From the NCBI GenBank assembly GCA_001804865.1, contig MHBK01000055.1, positions 233,614 through 297,613 of the forward strand: a DNA stretch of 64,000 nt, given 5' to 3'. This document shows positions 39,017-46,860 of the stretch, piece by piece (within the stretch, counting starts at the first letter, position 1; each line of letters begins with the position of its first letter). The DNA comes from Lentisphaerae bacterium GWF2_57_35 (lineage in GTDB: Bacteria; Verrucomicrobiota; Kiritimatiellia; CAIQIC01; GWF2-57-35). The position numbers and the translations under genes were made by a program. The notes beneath the pieces were generated by a model. That model worked only from the letters and a program-made list of their open reading frames with translations, did no database searches and was not told the origin of the DNA.

Positions 39017-39433
39017 ATGAGCAAAAAACGAAAAGCATCGGGACTGACTTTATTGGGGGCGGGCAAGACGTCTTATCCGAACTCGCCGGAGAAGGCGCGG
39101 TTGGAGGCCTTTAAGAATGCCTATCCGGACCGGGATTACTGGATCAAGTTCGAGACGTCCGAATTCACGTCGTTATGTCCCATCACGGGCCAGCCGGACT
39201 TTGCGAAGATTGTCATCGACTACATTCCGAACAAGCTCTGCATCGAGAGCAAGTCGCTCAAGCTGTATCTCTTTTCGTTTCGGAACCGCGGCTCCTTTGC
39301 CGAGGAAATCGTGAACAAGATTCGCGACGATGTGGTCGACGCCTGCCAGCCTCGCCGGTTGATCGTAACCGGCGAGTTTACCGCGCGGGGTGGGATTGCG
39401 ATTGCGGTGAAGGCGGAATATTCGATGAGGTAG
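39017..39433 (+). CDS. queF: NADPH-dependent 7-cyano-7-deazaguanine reductase
   Basis: 138 residues, the unimodular (YkvM) type of QueF. The catalytic Cys54 lies in FTSLCPITGQPDF and the substrate/NADPH motif is ESKSLKLYLFSFRN. It reduces preQ0 to preQ1 in queuosine synthesis. It converges with queC, so all four precursor genes here (queF, queC, queD, queE) lie within 2.5 kb. Confidence 0.95.
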   Translation: MSKKRKASGLTLLGAGKTSYPNSPEKARLEAFKNAYPDRDYWIKFETSEFTSLCPITGQPDFAKIVIDYIPNKLCIESKSLKLYLFSFRNRGSFAEEIVNKIRDDVVDACQPRRLIVTGEFTARGGIAIAVKAEYSMR

Positions 39434-39492
39434 GACGGTCACTCCGTTGGCCGCCTTTGTGAGCACGGACGCGAGCGGAGTTGCGTCCCTAC
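39430..39492. repeat. Convergent pair of REP-like hairpins
   Basis: The left member (39430-39454, plus strand) reads GTAGGACGGTCACTCCGTTG; the right member (39467-39492, minus strand) reads GTAGGGACGCAACTCCGCTC. Stems differ; foot and CTCCG loop are shared. The left foot overlaps the queF stop codon and the right one overlaps the last bases of queC. Confidence 0.65.
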
Positions 39493-40196
39493 CGGTACAA
39501 CGGGCGTTTCGCGTAGGGAAGGGGATCTTTCATTCCCGCCCGTTGAAATCCCCGCAGCCGCAAGGCGCAACTGTCGCACACGCCGCAGGCCTTATGGCTG
39601 CTTTGATAGCACGACCACGTCAGATGCAGCGGCGCTTTCAGTCGGACTCCGGTTTTAACGATTTCATCCTTTTTCATGCCGATGACCGGCGTCAGGATTT
39701 TGATGCGGGTTCCGGGTTTTGTCCCGGCGGCAATGGTTTTTTCGAAGGCATCGTAAAAAATGCGGCGGCAATCCGGATAGCCGGAGGAGTCTTCCTCAAC
39801 GGCGCCGATGAAGATGGCCGATGCGCCCAGGGCTTCCGCCCAACTCGTGGCCGTCGCCAGCAGGTGAGCATTGCGAAACGGCACATAAGAAGAGGGAATG
39901 CCTTTCCGCTTCAGGTTGGCGCGCGATACCTTGATGTCACGGTCGGTCAGGCTGGAATGCCCGATGGCTTCCAATGCTTTCAGGCTAACGACTAATCGTT
40001 GTTTAGCCCCATAAAAATCGGCCACGTCATGAAAGGCCTTCAATTCGCGAGCCTCGGTCCTCTGCCCGTAGTTCACATGCAGCAGCGCCAGGGAATATTT
40101 CCGCGCCGCGATGGCCGCCGTCACGCAACTGTCCATCCCTCCACTGACCAGCACCACCGCTATTTTTTGTTGTGATCGAGGCCTCATGATTTTCAA
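39489..40196 (-). CDS. queC: 7-cyano-7-deazaguanine synthase
   Basis: 235 residues. The PP-loop ATP motif is VLVSGGMDSCV and the zinc site lies in the C-terminal CYQSSHKACGVCDSCALR. It converts 7-carboxy-7-deazaguanine to preQ0 using ATP and ammonia. The TTG at 40196 has GGAGA five bases upstream; an ATG three codons later is too far from that site. It is separated from queD by about 200 bases of repeats. Confidence 0.94.
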   Translation of the reverse strand: MKIMRPRSQQKIAVVLVSGGMDSCVTAAIAARKYSLALLHVNYGQRTEARELKAFHDVADFYGAKQRLVVSLKALEAIGHSSLTDRDIKVSRANLKRKGIPSSYVPFRNAHLLATATSWAEALGASAIFIGAVEEDSSGYPDCRRIFYDAFEKTIAAGTKPGTRIKILTPVIGMKKDEIVKTGVRLKAPLHLTWSCYQSSHKACGVCDSCALRLRGFQRAGMKDPLPYAKRPLYR

Positions 40197-40240
40197 GAAT
40201 TCTCCATAAGAAATTTAAACGCCGAAGATTCTTTAGCCTC

Positions 40241-40301
40241 AAAGATCACAGAGAACACAAAGAATTTCTATTATTCCTTCTATGTGTTCTCTGTGATCTT
40301 T
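40241..40301. repeat. Perfect 19-bp inverted repeat between queC and queD
   Basis: AAAGATCACAGAGAACACA (40241-40259) is the exact reverse complement of 40283-40301, with a 23-base loop. It could form a large hairpin attenuating queC expression or be an interspersed repeat. Confidence 0.65.
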
Positions 40302-40363
40302 GTGGCAACCCCTCTTCTGATTCTCTTGTTCGGGAAACGAGATCCTGACGTGCGGCATCCTTA

Positions 40364-40393
40364 TTCGTGTCTATTCGTGTTCATTCGTGGTTG
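40364..40393 (+). repeat. ATTCGTG triple repeat
   Basis: Three ATTCGTG units ending CATTCGTGGTT, matching the right half of the element at 28352-28422. It ends directly at the queD stop codon. Confidence 0.55.
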
Positions 40394-40819
40394 CTATTCT
40401 TCTCTCAGTTTCACATCCACCACCGCGGAGTTCCTGGCGGTTTCATAAATTCTCATCGAAAAGCCCTGCACATTGGAGATCGGCGCCAGGGCTGTTTGCA
40501 GATGCCCGGCGAAATAGGTGCAGAGGTTTTCCACGGTGGTGCGAAACGGAACGACTTTGTGTTTCATGTCCTGTTCCCGAAGGAACGCGATCAGGACCGC
40601 GTCCCGTTCGTCGCAGAGGAACGAATGATCGAGTTCGGCGATCAACGGACGCAGGATCTTGCTGACCTGGTCAAAGTCGACGATCATGCCGGACTCGTCG
40701 GGTTCGCCTTCGATCTCCAGCTCCATGCGGTACGAATGCCCGTGCATATTGCGGCAGCCGCTCTCGTGATCCAGCAGGCGATGCGCCATTTCCCAGTCGA
40801 ATTCTTTGGATATTTTCAT
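40394..40819 (-). CDS. queD: 6-carboxy-5,6,7,8-tetrahydropterin synthase
   Basis: 141 residues from the ATG at 40819. Zinc ligands are the His of MAHRLLDH and the HGHSY pair; the catalytic Cys is in GCRNMHGHSY, and downstream are MIVDFDQVSKIL and LDHSFL. It makes the tetrahydropterin used by QueE. The start follows queE by seven bases, so the two are co-transcribed. Confidence 0.93.
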   Translation of the reverse strand: MKISKEFDWEMAHRLLDHESGCRNMHGHSYRMELEIEGEPDESGMIVDFDQVSKILRPLIAELDHSFLCDERDAVLIAFLREQDMKHKVVPFRTTVENLCTYFAGHLQTALAPISNVQGFSMRIYETARNSAVVDVKLREE

Positions 40820-40826
40820 GTTGTGC

Positions 40827-41474
40827 TTAAACTCCGCGCCGGTCCGGGCTCCAAATGTATTTGTGCAATTGCAGTTGATACCGGACGGGCAGGCCGTCGG
40901 CAAGTATCCATTCCGCCAGCTCGGAGTTCTTGATCCTTCCGTAGACGGGGGCCATCAATACCGCGCATTTCTCGATCAGGGCGTATTGGTGCAGGATCGT
41001 CTTGGCCCAGTCGTAATCCGCGCGATCGGCGATGACGATTTTGAGTTCGTCCGCCGGCGTGAGCTGTTGAAAATTGCTCCAGATATTTTTGTCCGCCATG
41101 CCCGAGGCTGGACACTTGATGTCCACGATGCGCTTCACGCGCGGGTCGACCCGCGAGATGTCCAGGCTGCCGGAGGTTTCCAGCAAAACTTCATAGCCGC
41201 GATCGCACAGCGTTTGCATGAGGAGGTAGATCGGCGCCTGCAACAACGGCTCGCCGCCGGTGATTTCCAGCAGGCGGGACGGATAGGCCGAGACGGCCTG
41301 GACGATGGTTTCGAGGTCCATCCGCCGGCTTCCCGTTTGGGCAAAACCGGTGTCGCACCAGGCGCAATCCAAATGGCATCCGGCCAGCCGGACAAAAATG
41401 CAGGGGCGCCCGGCATGGGTGGATTCGCCCTGAATGCTAAAAAATATTTCGCTGATGTCGAGACCCTGATTCAT
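40827..41474 (-). CDS. queE: 7-carboxy-7-deazaguanine synthase
   Basis: 215 residues from the ATG at 41474. IFFSIQGESTHAGRPCIFVR is the QueE N-terminus; the radical-SAM cluster ligands are C-x3-C-x2-C in GCHLDCAWCDT. EITGGEPLLQ and KCPASGM follow. It rearranges the QueD product to 7-carboxy-7-deazaguanine. This start avoids a hydrophobic 35-residue extension that is not part of the family. Confidence 0.94.
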   Translation of the reverse strand: MNQGLDISEIFFSIQGESTHAGRPCIFVRLAGCHLDCAWCDTGFAQTGSRRMDLETIVQAVSAYPSRLLEITGGEPLLQAPIYLLMQTLCDRGYEVLLETSGSLDISRVDPRVKRIVDIKCPASGMADKNIWSNFQQLTPADELKIVIADRADYDWAKTILHQYALIEKCAVLMAPVYGRIKNSELAEWILADGLPVRYQLQLHKYIWSPDRRGV

Positions 41475-41560
41475 GCGGACAATATAATGGAATATATGAA
41501 AAAGACGATAAAAAGAGCGCGTCATTTGTCCCAAGCAGGTGTTAACGACATGATCAAACG

Positions 41561-41581
41561 GCATGATCACAGCGATCATGC
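41561..41581. promoter_or_regulatory. Candidate operator upstream of queE
   Basis: Perfect 8-bp inverted repeat GCATGATC-N5-GATCATGC, 87 bases before the queE start, with a further CATGATC at 41549. This is the expected shape of a dimeric regulator site; no regulator gene is adjacent. Confidence 0.3.
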
Positions 41582-41596
41582 GGGTTTGGCCGCAGC

Positions 41597-41871
41597 AATT
41601 GTAACTATGACTCAGGCTTGACTCATAGGGAGTTTCTTAAAGGACCGCAGCCATTCCTGGCTGCGATGGCAGGGCAAGAGCGCCCGCTTTCCCATTAAGA
41701 GCCTCGCGTCAACGCAGATCTTCTCCTATCTCCCTCATAATCATAATCTTAATCTCCTTCTGGATAAAAGATTATGATTATGATTACGATTATGAGTAGG
41801 AATCAGAACGGCATCCTACCGAAATAGACTCTAATGAGCCGTTCGATGCGTCTTGAGTCATAATTACAATG
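41597..41871. mobile_element. MITE-like element with inverted ends
   Basis: ATTGTAACTATGACTCA at the left end recurs inverted at the right as TGAGTCATAATTACAAT (one mismatch), enclosing about 240 non-coding bases that include other hairpins. No target duplication is certain. Confidence 0.35.
41646..41665 (+). repeat. TTCC-loop hairpin, AAGGAC foot
   Basis: CGCAGCCATTCCTGGCTGCG is a perfect 8-bp stem around TTCC, preceded by AAGGAC as at 38696. Confidence 0.55.
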
Positions 41872-41953
41872 GCTGGTTTGGCCGGAATCCTGGCTCGACA
41901 TGGAAGCTTGTTGTGCATAATAAACGGTCACAAGCAAAGGAGATTTCCGTTAT

Positions 41954-43501
41954 ATGAACAAACACCTGTCCGCCCTGCTTATAGGAGGATTGATCGTCTT
42001 CACTCTTTCCTTTCTCGCCCAAGCCGAACCCCCAAGCCTTTCCAATCTGGTTGCCCAGCTATCTTCCAGCAACGTGTCCGATCGTATTGCCGCGGTCGGT
42101 ATTTTAGGCGAAACCACTGCTTCGGGAACCGCGGCATGGCTAAGCGAAGCGGCTCATGATGATGCGCAAGAGGTCCGTAGGGCTGTTCTTCGCGTCCTGA
42201 CCGATCAATCAACCCCGGAGTCAAGCTGCGCTTTGATCGACATGCTCAAGGATCAGGATTCGTACATACGTCAAAACGCAGCGGTGGCCCTGGGCGCGCG
42301 CGAGGCGCCCGCTGCGGTGACGCCGCTCTTGGGACTTGTCGGGGAGGAAAGCGCTCAGGTGGCTCGTTCCGCTGAAGAGGCGGTGCGCCGTATTCGCGAT
42401 CCGGCGGCGGTCCCTGCCTACGCCCAAGCCTTGAACGATCCTTCACCGCGCGTTCGCGAGGTGGCGGTCGATATGCTCCGGGTCATTGGCGATCCCCGCG
42501 CGATCGAATCCTTGCCCAAGACCTTGAAGGATGATGAAATTAGGGTGCGCCGCAGAACCGTAGACGCCTTGGCTTCATTCCAGGACGAACGCGTCAAAGA
42601 AGTCTTTGTCGATGTGCTGCGTTCTCATCCTGATGGATACGCCCGCAGAATCGCGGCGCATTATCTGGGTTCCGTCGGCGATCCCAAGGTCCTGGAGGTT
42701 TTGATCCCGGCATTATGCGATCAAGAGACGGGGGTGGGGGTTGAAGCGGCTAAATCGTTGGCGTCCTATCCGGAGCCGCGTGCAGTGGAACCCCTCATCA
42801 TGACATTCCGGGATAAAGAACTTAGCAAGATTACCGTGGGGTTGATTCAATCCTGGCCTGTCTCCATGACTCGTGAGCCGTTGCTGGCCGCCACGGCCCA
42901 TGAGAATGCCAGCATTCGCTCCACCGCGGTCAAATTGATTTCGGGATGGCCGGATGAGCAGGCGATGCAGAGATTGTTCGTTGCCGTCGCCGATGCGCAA
43001 GGGCTGGTTAGAGCTCCGGCGATCGATGCGTTGGTGAAATCGAGAGATCCTCGTGCAAGCGAACTGTTCATGACCGGCTTGACCCATTCCAACCGAGCGG
43101 TGCGACAGGATGCCCGGACCGCGCTGATCCGGTGGTATGGCAAGGACTATGGTTTGGATGCGCGAGTGTGGCGTGAAAAGACGAAACCCCCAGGTCTGTT
43201 CCCCACCTCATTTCCGATAGGGAGCAATCGTTTGGTTGCCGTCGCCAAGTTAGCGGTTCTCTGGGGGCTGGTCTGGCTTTTGCGGTTGAAGCAGCAGCCG
43301 TTCCTGTGCGCGGCAATTTATGCGATGGCGTATATTCTTCTTAGCCCTTGGTTGGGTATGCCGCTTATGACCCTGTTGCTTCCTGGGGTGACGGCCATCA
43401 GCTTTTCGATCCTGTACTTTTGGATTCTTTTCCACTTCGCCGGCGAAACGCTAATTTGGTGGCCGGTGTTCCTGTCCGGGGCTGTATTGGCCGTCATTTA
43501 G
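41954..43501 (+). CDS. Exported HEAT-repeat protein with C-terminal membrane helices
   Basis: 515 residues with AAAGGAG upstream and a signal peptide ending in LAQAEP. Residues about 35-410 comprise about 12 HEAT/PBS-lyase-type repeats with patterns such as SYIRQNAAVALGAREAPAAV and VREVAVDMLRVIGDPRAIE. Three hydrophobic helices (about 425-510) anchor the C-terminus. HEAT arrays bind proteins; a periplasmic scaffold tethered to the inner membrane is the likely form, with no known partner. Confidence 0.78.
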   Translation: MNKHLSALLIGGLIVFTLSFLAQAEPPSLSNLVAQLSSSNVSDRIAAVGILGETTASGTAAWLSEAAHDDAQEVRRAVLRVLTDQSTPESSCALIDMLKDQDSYIRQNAAVALGAREAPAAVTPLLGLVGEESAQVARSAEEAVRRIRDPAAVPAYAQALNDPSPRVREVAVDMLRVIGDPRAIESLPKTLKDDEIRVRRRTVDALASFQDERVKEVFVDVLRSHPDGYARRIAAHYLGSVGDPKVLEVLIPALCDQETGVGVEAAKSLASYPEPRAVEPLIMTFRDKELSKITVGLIQSWPVSMTREPLLAATAHENASIRSTAVKLISGWPDEQAMQRLFVAVADAQGLVRAPAIDALVKSRDPRASELFMTGLTHSNRAVRQDARTALIRWYGKDYGLDARVWREKTKPPGLFPTSFPIGSNRLVAVAKLAVLWGLVWLLRLKQQPFLCAAIYAMAYILLSPWLGMPLMTLLLPGVTAISFSILYFWILFHFAGETLIWWPVFLSGAVLAVI

Positions 43502-43516
43502 CCCAGGCTTCTCGCC

Positions 43517-43632
43517 AATCTTCCTTCATGTAAAGCTGGGTCAAGAAAGATCGCCGCAAAGAGTTGCAGCTACAAGAAGACTTGTGTTTTGGAGGGTCGC
43601 GCTCCGTCGCGACCGGAAGAAGACGATTCCGA
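43517..43632 (+). repeat. 116-bp dispersed repeat, copy 1
   Basis: Starts AATCTTCCTTCATGTAAAGC and runs through GCAAAGAGTTGCAGC, CTTGTGTTTTGGAGGG and a REP hairpin. By eye roughly 85-90 percent of positions match copy 2 on the opposite strand. Confidence 0.75.
43591..43614 (+). repeat. REP-like hairpin, GGAG foot
   Basis: GGAGGGTCGCGCTCCGTCGC followed by GACC: stem GGTCGCG/CGCGACC around CTCCGT. It is the terminal part of the dispersed repeat. Confidence 0.65.
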
Positions 43633-43746
43633 CGAAATGCAATGGAGAATTTGATGGCTGGAAAAAATGAAAAAAGGGGGCAAGTTATGACGGCTGCATA
43701 GAGGTCATGCAGTCAACAGGAGGGGCGGTAGAACGCGAGTTTCATT

Positions 43747-43769
43747 GTAGGCCGGTTCTGTGAACCGGC
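43747..43769 (+). repeat. REP-like hairpin, GTAG foot
   Basis: GTAG then GCCGGTT/AACCGGC, a perfect 7-bp stem around CTGTG. Confidence 0.6.
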
Positions 43770-43927
43770 GGCGCCGGCTCATGAGGCGCTGTATGGGCAT
43801 GATTCTAAGAGCCGGGAGCGCGTCTTGCCTTTTTCGATTCGACATCGGGTGGGGAATCCCTTAAAAAGCTCTTGTTCGGGGAGTTCGGATAGCAGCGTTA
43901 AGCCCGGGTATTTGAAAGGATGGCTTT

Positions 43928-46672
43928 GTGCAATTGAACGAATCTTCATGGTGGAATTTCTGCGATACAAAACAGGGTTTGGGCGTCAGCGGCGAGTTCA
44001 AGGCAGAGGGCGCGGATCGCATCGACCGGCTTTATTACCCGATTTTTAACGAGCAAGGGCTCCTTTCCTGGGTTTCGCCGCGTTTGCAGGGCGGCCCCAT
44101 GACGAATCACAACGAATATTTAGGGTTTCCCCTGACGGCCGAAGATTTGCCTCACCATTTGGCGCATCGAGGTTTCTGGCTGGCGGAGAAGGGGCGCGAG
44201 CCTTTTGCGCTGGGTTTGTCGGCGGAGACCTTGAAGCCGACGGATGCTTCATCGTGCGAAGTGGACGCGGGGCCGGGCTGGTTCAGCCTCACGCGAAAAG
44301 ATAAGGACGGCCGCTTTTCGGTTCGGGCGACGCTCTGGTGTCCGTCCGATCTGAAGGAGAAAGTCGAAATTCTCCGCGTGGAGGTCGTCAATACGGGCCG
44401 CAAGCAACTTCAGCTAATCCCGTATGCCGCAGTGCCGGTCTATGCGCGTTCGGCGGACAATGTGCGGGATCATCGTCATGTTTCCGCATTGCTGACGAGG
44501 GTCGAACAGCTTCCTCATGGGCTCGATGTGTTTCCGACCATGACGTTCGACGAGCGGGGTCACAAGATCAACAAAATCCACTATAGCGTCATGGCGCTAG
44601 GCCCTGCCGCAACGCGACCGGAGGGCATTTGGCCGACGCAGGACGCCTTTCTGGGCGAGGGGGGCTCCTATGCCGCGCCTCAAGCGGTTTGGAGCATGGA
44701 GACGGCGCCCAAGCTTCAACCGGCGAAAGTTCAAGGTCGCGAGGTAGCGGCGGGTTTCCGCTTCAAGCCGATCAACCTGAAAGCCGGCGCCCGGGCGGAA
44801 TATGTGTTTTTATCGGTCATCGACGAAAGTCCCGCGGCCGCGAAGCGCTGCTTGCAATGGGCGCGCAAGGCCGGCGTTGTTCAGCAATCGTTGGAAAAAA
44901 CAAAGGCCCATTGGCTCCAGAGCGTTCAACGGATTGCCTTCGGCACGCCCGATCCGGCGCTGAACAACTGGCTGACCTGGGTGAATTTCCAGCCGATTCT
45001 TCGACGGGCCTACGGCAATTCGTATCTGCCGCAATTCGATTACGGCCGTGGCGGCAAAGGCTGGCGAGATCTGTGGCAGGATTGCCTGGCGCTGCTGCTC
45101 TCAGATCCCAAATCGGTGCGAGGGCTTTTGCTACAAAATTATGGGGGCGTTCGCATCGACGGCTCGAATGCGACGATCATCGGCAAGGGCGGAACTTTTC
45201 TGGCCGACCGCAACAATATTCCCCGAACGTGGATGGATCACGGCGTCTGGCCGGCTTACACGACCTTGCTCTATGTCGACCAGACCGGCGACATTGGTTT
45301 CCTGCTCGAGGAGCGGGAATATTTCCGCGATCCGCAGCTTTGTCGCTGCCGTCGGCGCGACGACCAATGGACGCCGGACTACGGCTTCAACCTGCGCGAC
45401 CATGCAAAGCAGGTGTATCGCGGCACGGTTTTCGAGCACATGTTGGTGCAGAATCTGACGGCTTTTTTCAATGTCGGCGAGCACAACCTCTGCCGGTTGG
45501 AGGGCGCGGACTGGAACGACGGCATGGATATGGCCGAACATCGCGGCGAATCCGTGGCGTTCAGTGCCTTTTATGCCTGGAATTTGCGGCGGCTGGCCGA
45601 TACGGCGGAACTGCTTGCGCGGCATGGGCATCAGCAGCTCGAAGTGGCTTGCGAAATGGAGCGGCTGCTGGATCGGCTTCCGGGCTCCCAGCCGTTGGAT
45701 TATGAATCGTCCTCCGCCAAGGCCGGGCAGCTTGACGCGTATCTGAATGGTGTGGCCGGCGACGTTTCGGGGCAGAAGCTGAAGGTTTCCGTGGAGGATT
45801 TGGCCAGGGACTTGCGCGCGAAGAGCGACGATCTTTCCAACCGGATTCGCGAACGGGAGTGGGTGAAATATTCTGCCCAACTGGCCGGATTCAACGGATA
45901 TTACGACGACCAGGGCCGCCGCGTTGAAGGCCGACATGGGGCAAAGATCTGGATGACGCTGACCGGGCAGGTATTCCCGGTCATGTCCGGCATCGCCACC
46001 GAGGAGCAGATCGACGAGGTGATCCGCTCGGTCGAGCGCCTGTTAAAAGATCCCCAAACGGGCGGGGTGCGGTTAAATACGGATTTTGGCGCCATCCAAC
46101 CGACTTTGGGACGGGCGTTTTCGTTTGCCTATGGCGAGAAAGAGAATGGCGCCGTGTTCAGTCACATGGCCATCATGTATGCCTTTGCGCTCTATCTTCG
46201 CCGCCGTCCGGAGCAGGGCCGCGAGGTTTGGAACACGCTGTACCGCATGTCGACGGCGGCTGCTCAATCGAAGCTCCTTCCCTGCATTCCGGAGTATTTC
46301 AATGCAGAGGGCCGGGGCATGTACGCCTATTTGACCGGCTCGGCGTCATGGTTAATTTATCTCTTGCTCACACAGGTCTTCGGGCTGCGCGGCGATGCGG
46401 GCGACCTGACGGTCGATCCGCAGCTTACGCCGGAGGATTTCGATGAAAACGGCCGCGCACAGATTCGTTGCCCGTTTGCGGGACTGAATCTGGAGGTTGT
46501 TTATGTTCGTGAAGCCCGTGGTTCCAAGGGGCCGTCGAATGTTCGCACGATCCGGTGTGGGAAGGTCGATGTGCCTTTTGAGTCGCTGCCAAACGGGGGG
46601 GCGCGGTTATCGAGGGCTGTTTTGAGGAAGAACGCCCGGCTAGGAAGCTTGTCGTTAGTTGTAAGTATTTGA
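43928..46672 (+). CDS. GH94-type glycoside phosphorylase
   Basis: 914 residues from a GTG at 43928 with AAAGGA upstream. An N-terminal beta-sandwich (GRFSVRATLWCPSDLKEKVE) leads into an (alpha/alpha)6 barrel from about residue 330, with FDYGRGGKGWRDLWQDCLAL, DHGVWPAY and the catalytic-acid motif GADWNDGMDMAEH. GH94 enzymes phosphorolyse beta-glucans such as cellobiose or 1,2-beta-glucan. No signal peptide is present. An insertion at about 590-660, rich in charged helices, is not usual. The next gene is glgB, so it may serve a storage or oligosaccharide pathway. Confidence 0.8.
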   Translation: MQLNESSWWNFCDTKQGLGVSGEFKAEGADRIDRLYYPIFNEQGLLSWVSPRLQGGPMTNHNEYLGFPLTAEDLPHHLAHRGFWLAEKGREPFALGLSAETLKPTDASSCEVDAGPGWFSLTRKDKDGRFSVRATLWCPSDLKEKVEILRVEVVNTGRKQLQLIPYAAVPVYARSADNVRDHRHVSALLTRVEQLPHGLDVFPTMTFDERGHKINKIHYSVMALGPAATRPEGIWPTQDAFLGEGGSYAAPQAVWSMETAPKLQPAKVQGREVAAGFRFKPINLKAGARAEYVFLSVIDESPAAAKRCLQWARKAGVVQQSLEKTKAHWLQSVQRIAFGTPDPALNNWLTWVNFQPILRRAYGNSYLPQFDYGRGGKGWRDLWQDCLALLLSDPKSVRGLLLQNYGGVRIDGSNATIIGKGGTFLADRNNIPRTWMDHGVWPAYTTLLYVDQTGDIGFLLEEREYFRDPQLCRCRRRDDQWTPDYGFNLRDHAKQVYRGTVFEHMLVQNLTAFFNVGEHNLCRLEGADWNDGMDMAEHRGESVAFSAFYAWNLRRLADTAELLARHGHQQLEVACEMERLLDRLPGSQPLDYESSSAKAGQLDAYLNGVAGDVSGQKLKVSVEDLARDLRAKSDDLSNRIREREWVKYSAQLAGFNGYYDDQGRRVEGRHGAKIWMTLTGQVFPVMSGIATEEQIDEVIRSVERLLKDPQTGGVRLNTDFGAIQPTLGRAFSFAYGEKENGAVFSHMAIMYAFALYLRRRPEQGREVWNTLYRMSTAAAQSKLLPCIPEYFNAEGRGMYAYLTGSASWLIYLLLTQVFGLRGDAGDLTVDPQLTPEDFDENGRAQIRCPFAGLNLEVVYVREARGSKGPSNVRTIRCGKVDVPFESLPNGGARLSRAVLRKNARLGSLSLVVSI

Positions 46673-46860
46673 TTTAAAGTAATTTATTTGCTGGAAGGGC
46701 CGTTCGGGGAAATTCCATTTTAGGGCGTGTTGATAAAGGGGGAAATGGAGAGGGCGGAAGACGGATCGGGAGATCCCAACAGCAGGGCAGCAAGAACAAG
46801 TCTTGTAGTTCGCCTTTTCTCGTTTAGAATGTCGCCAGCGTAAGCAGGAGAAACTCAACT

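Larger units (their letters stand above)
41475..41953. other. Intergenic region with nested repeats
   Basis: About 480 bases between divergent genes. It holds a GATCATGC inverted repeat (41561-41581), a MITE-like pair of inverted arms (41597-41614, 41854-41871), a TTCC-loop hairpin (41646-41665) and an AT-rich ATTATG inverted repeat at about 41738-41798. No gene is seen. Confidence 0.5.
43502..43927. other. Intergenic region dominated by repeats
   Basis: About 425 bases. 43517-43632 is a copy of the 116-bp dispersed repeat also found inverted at 49859-49974. A GTAG-foot hairpin is at 43747-43769. No gene is seen. Confidence 0.6.
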
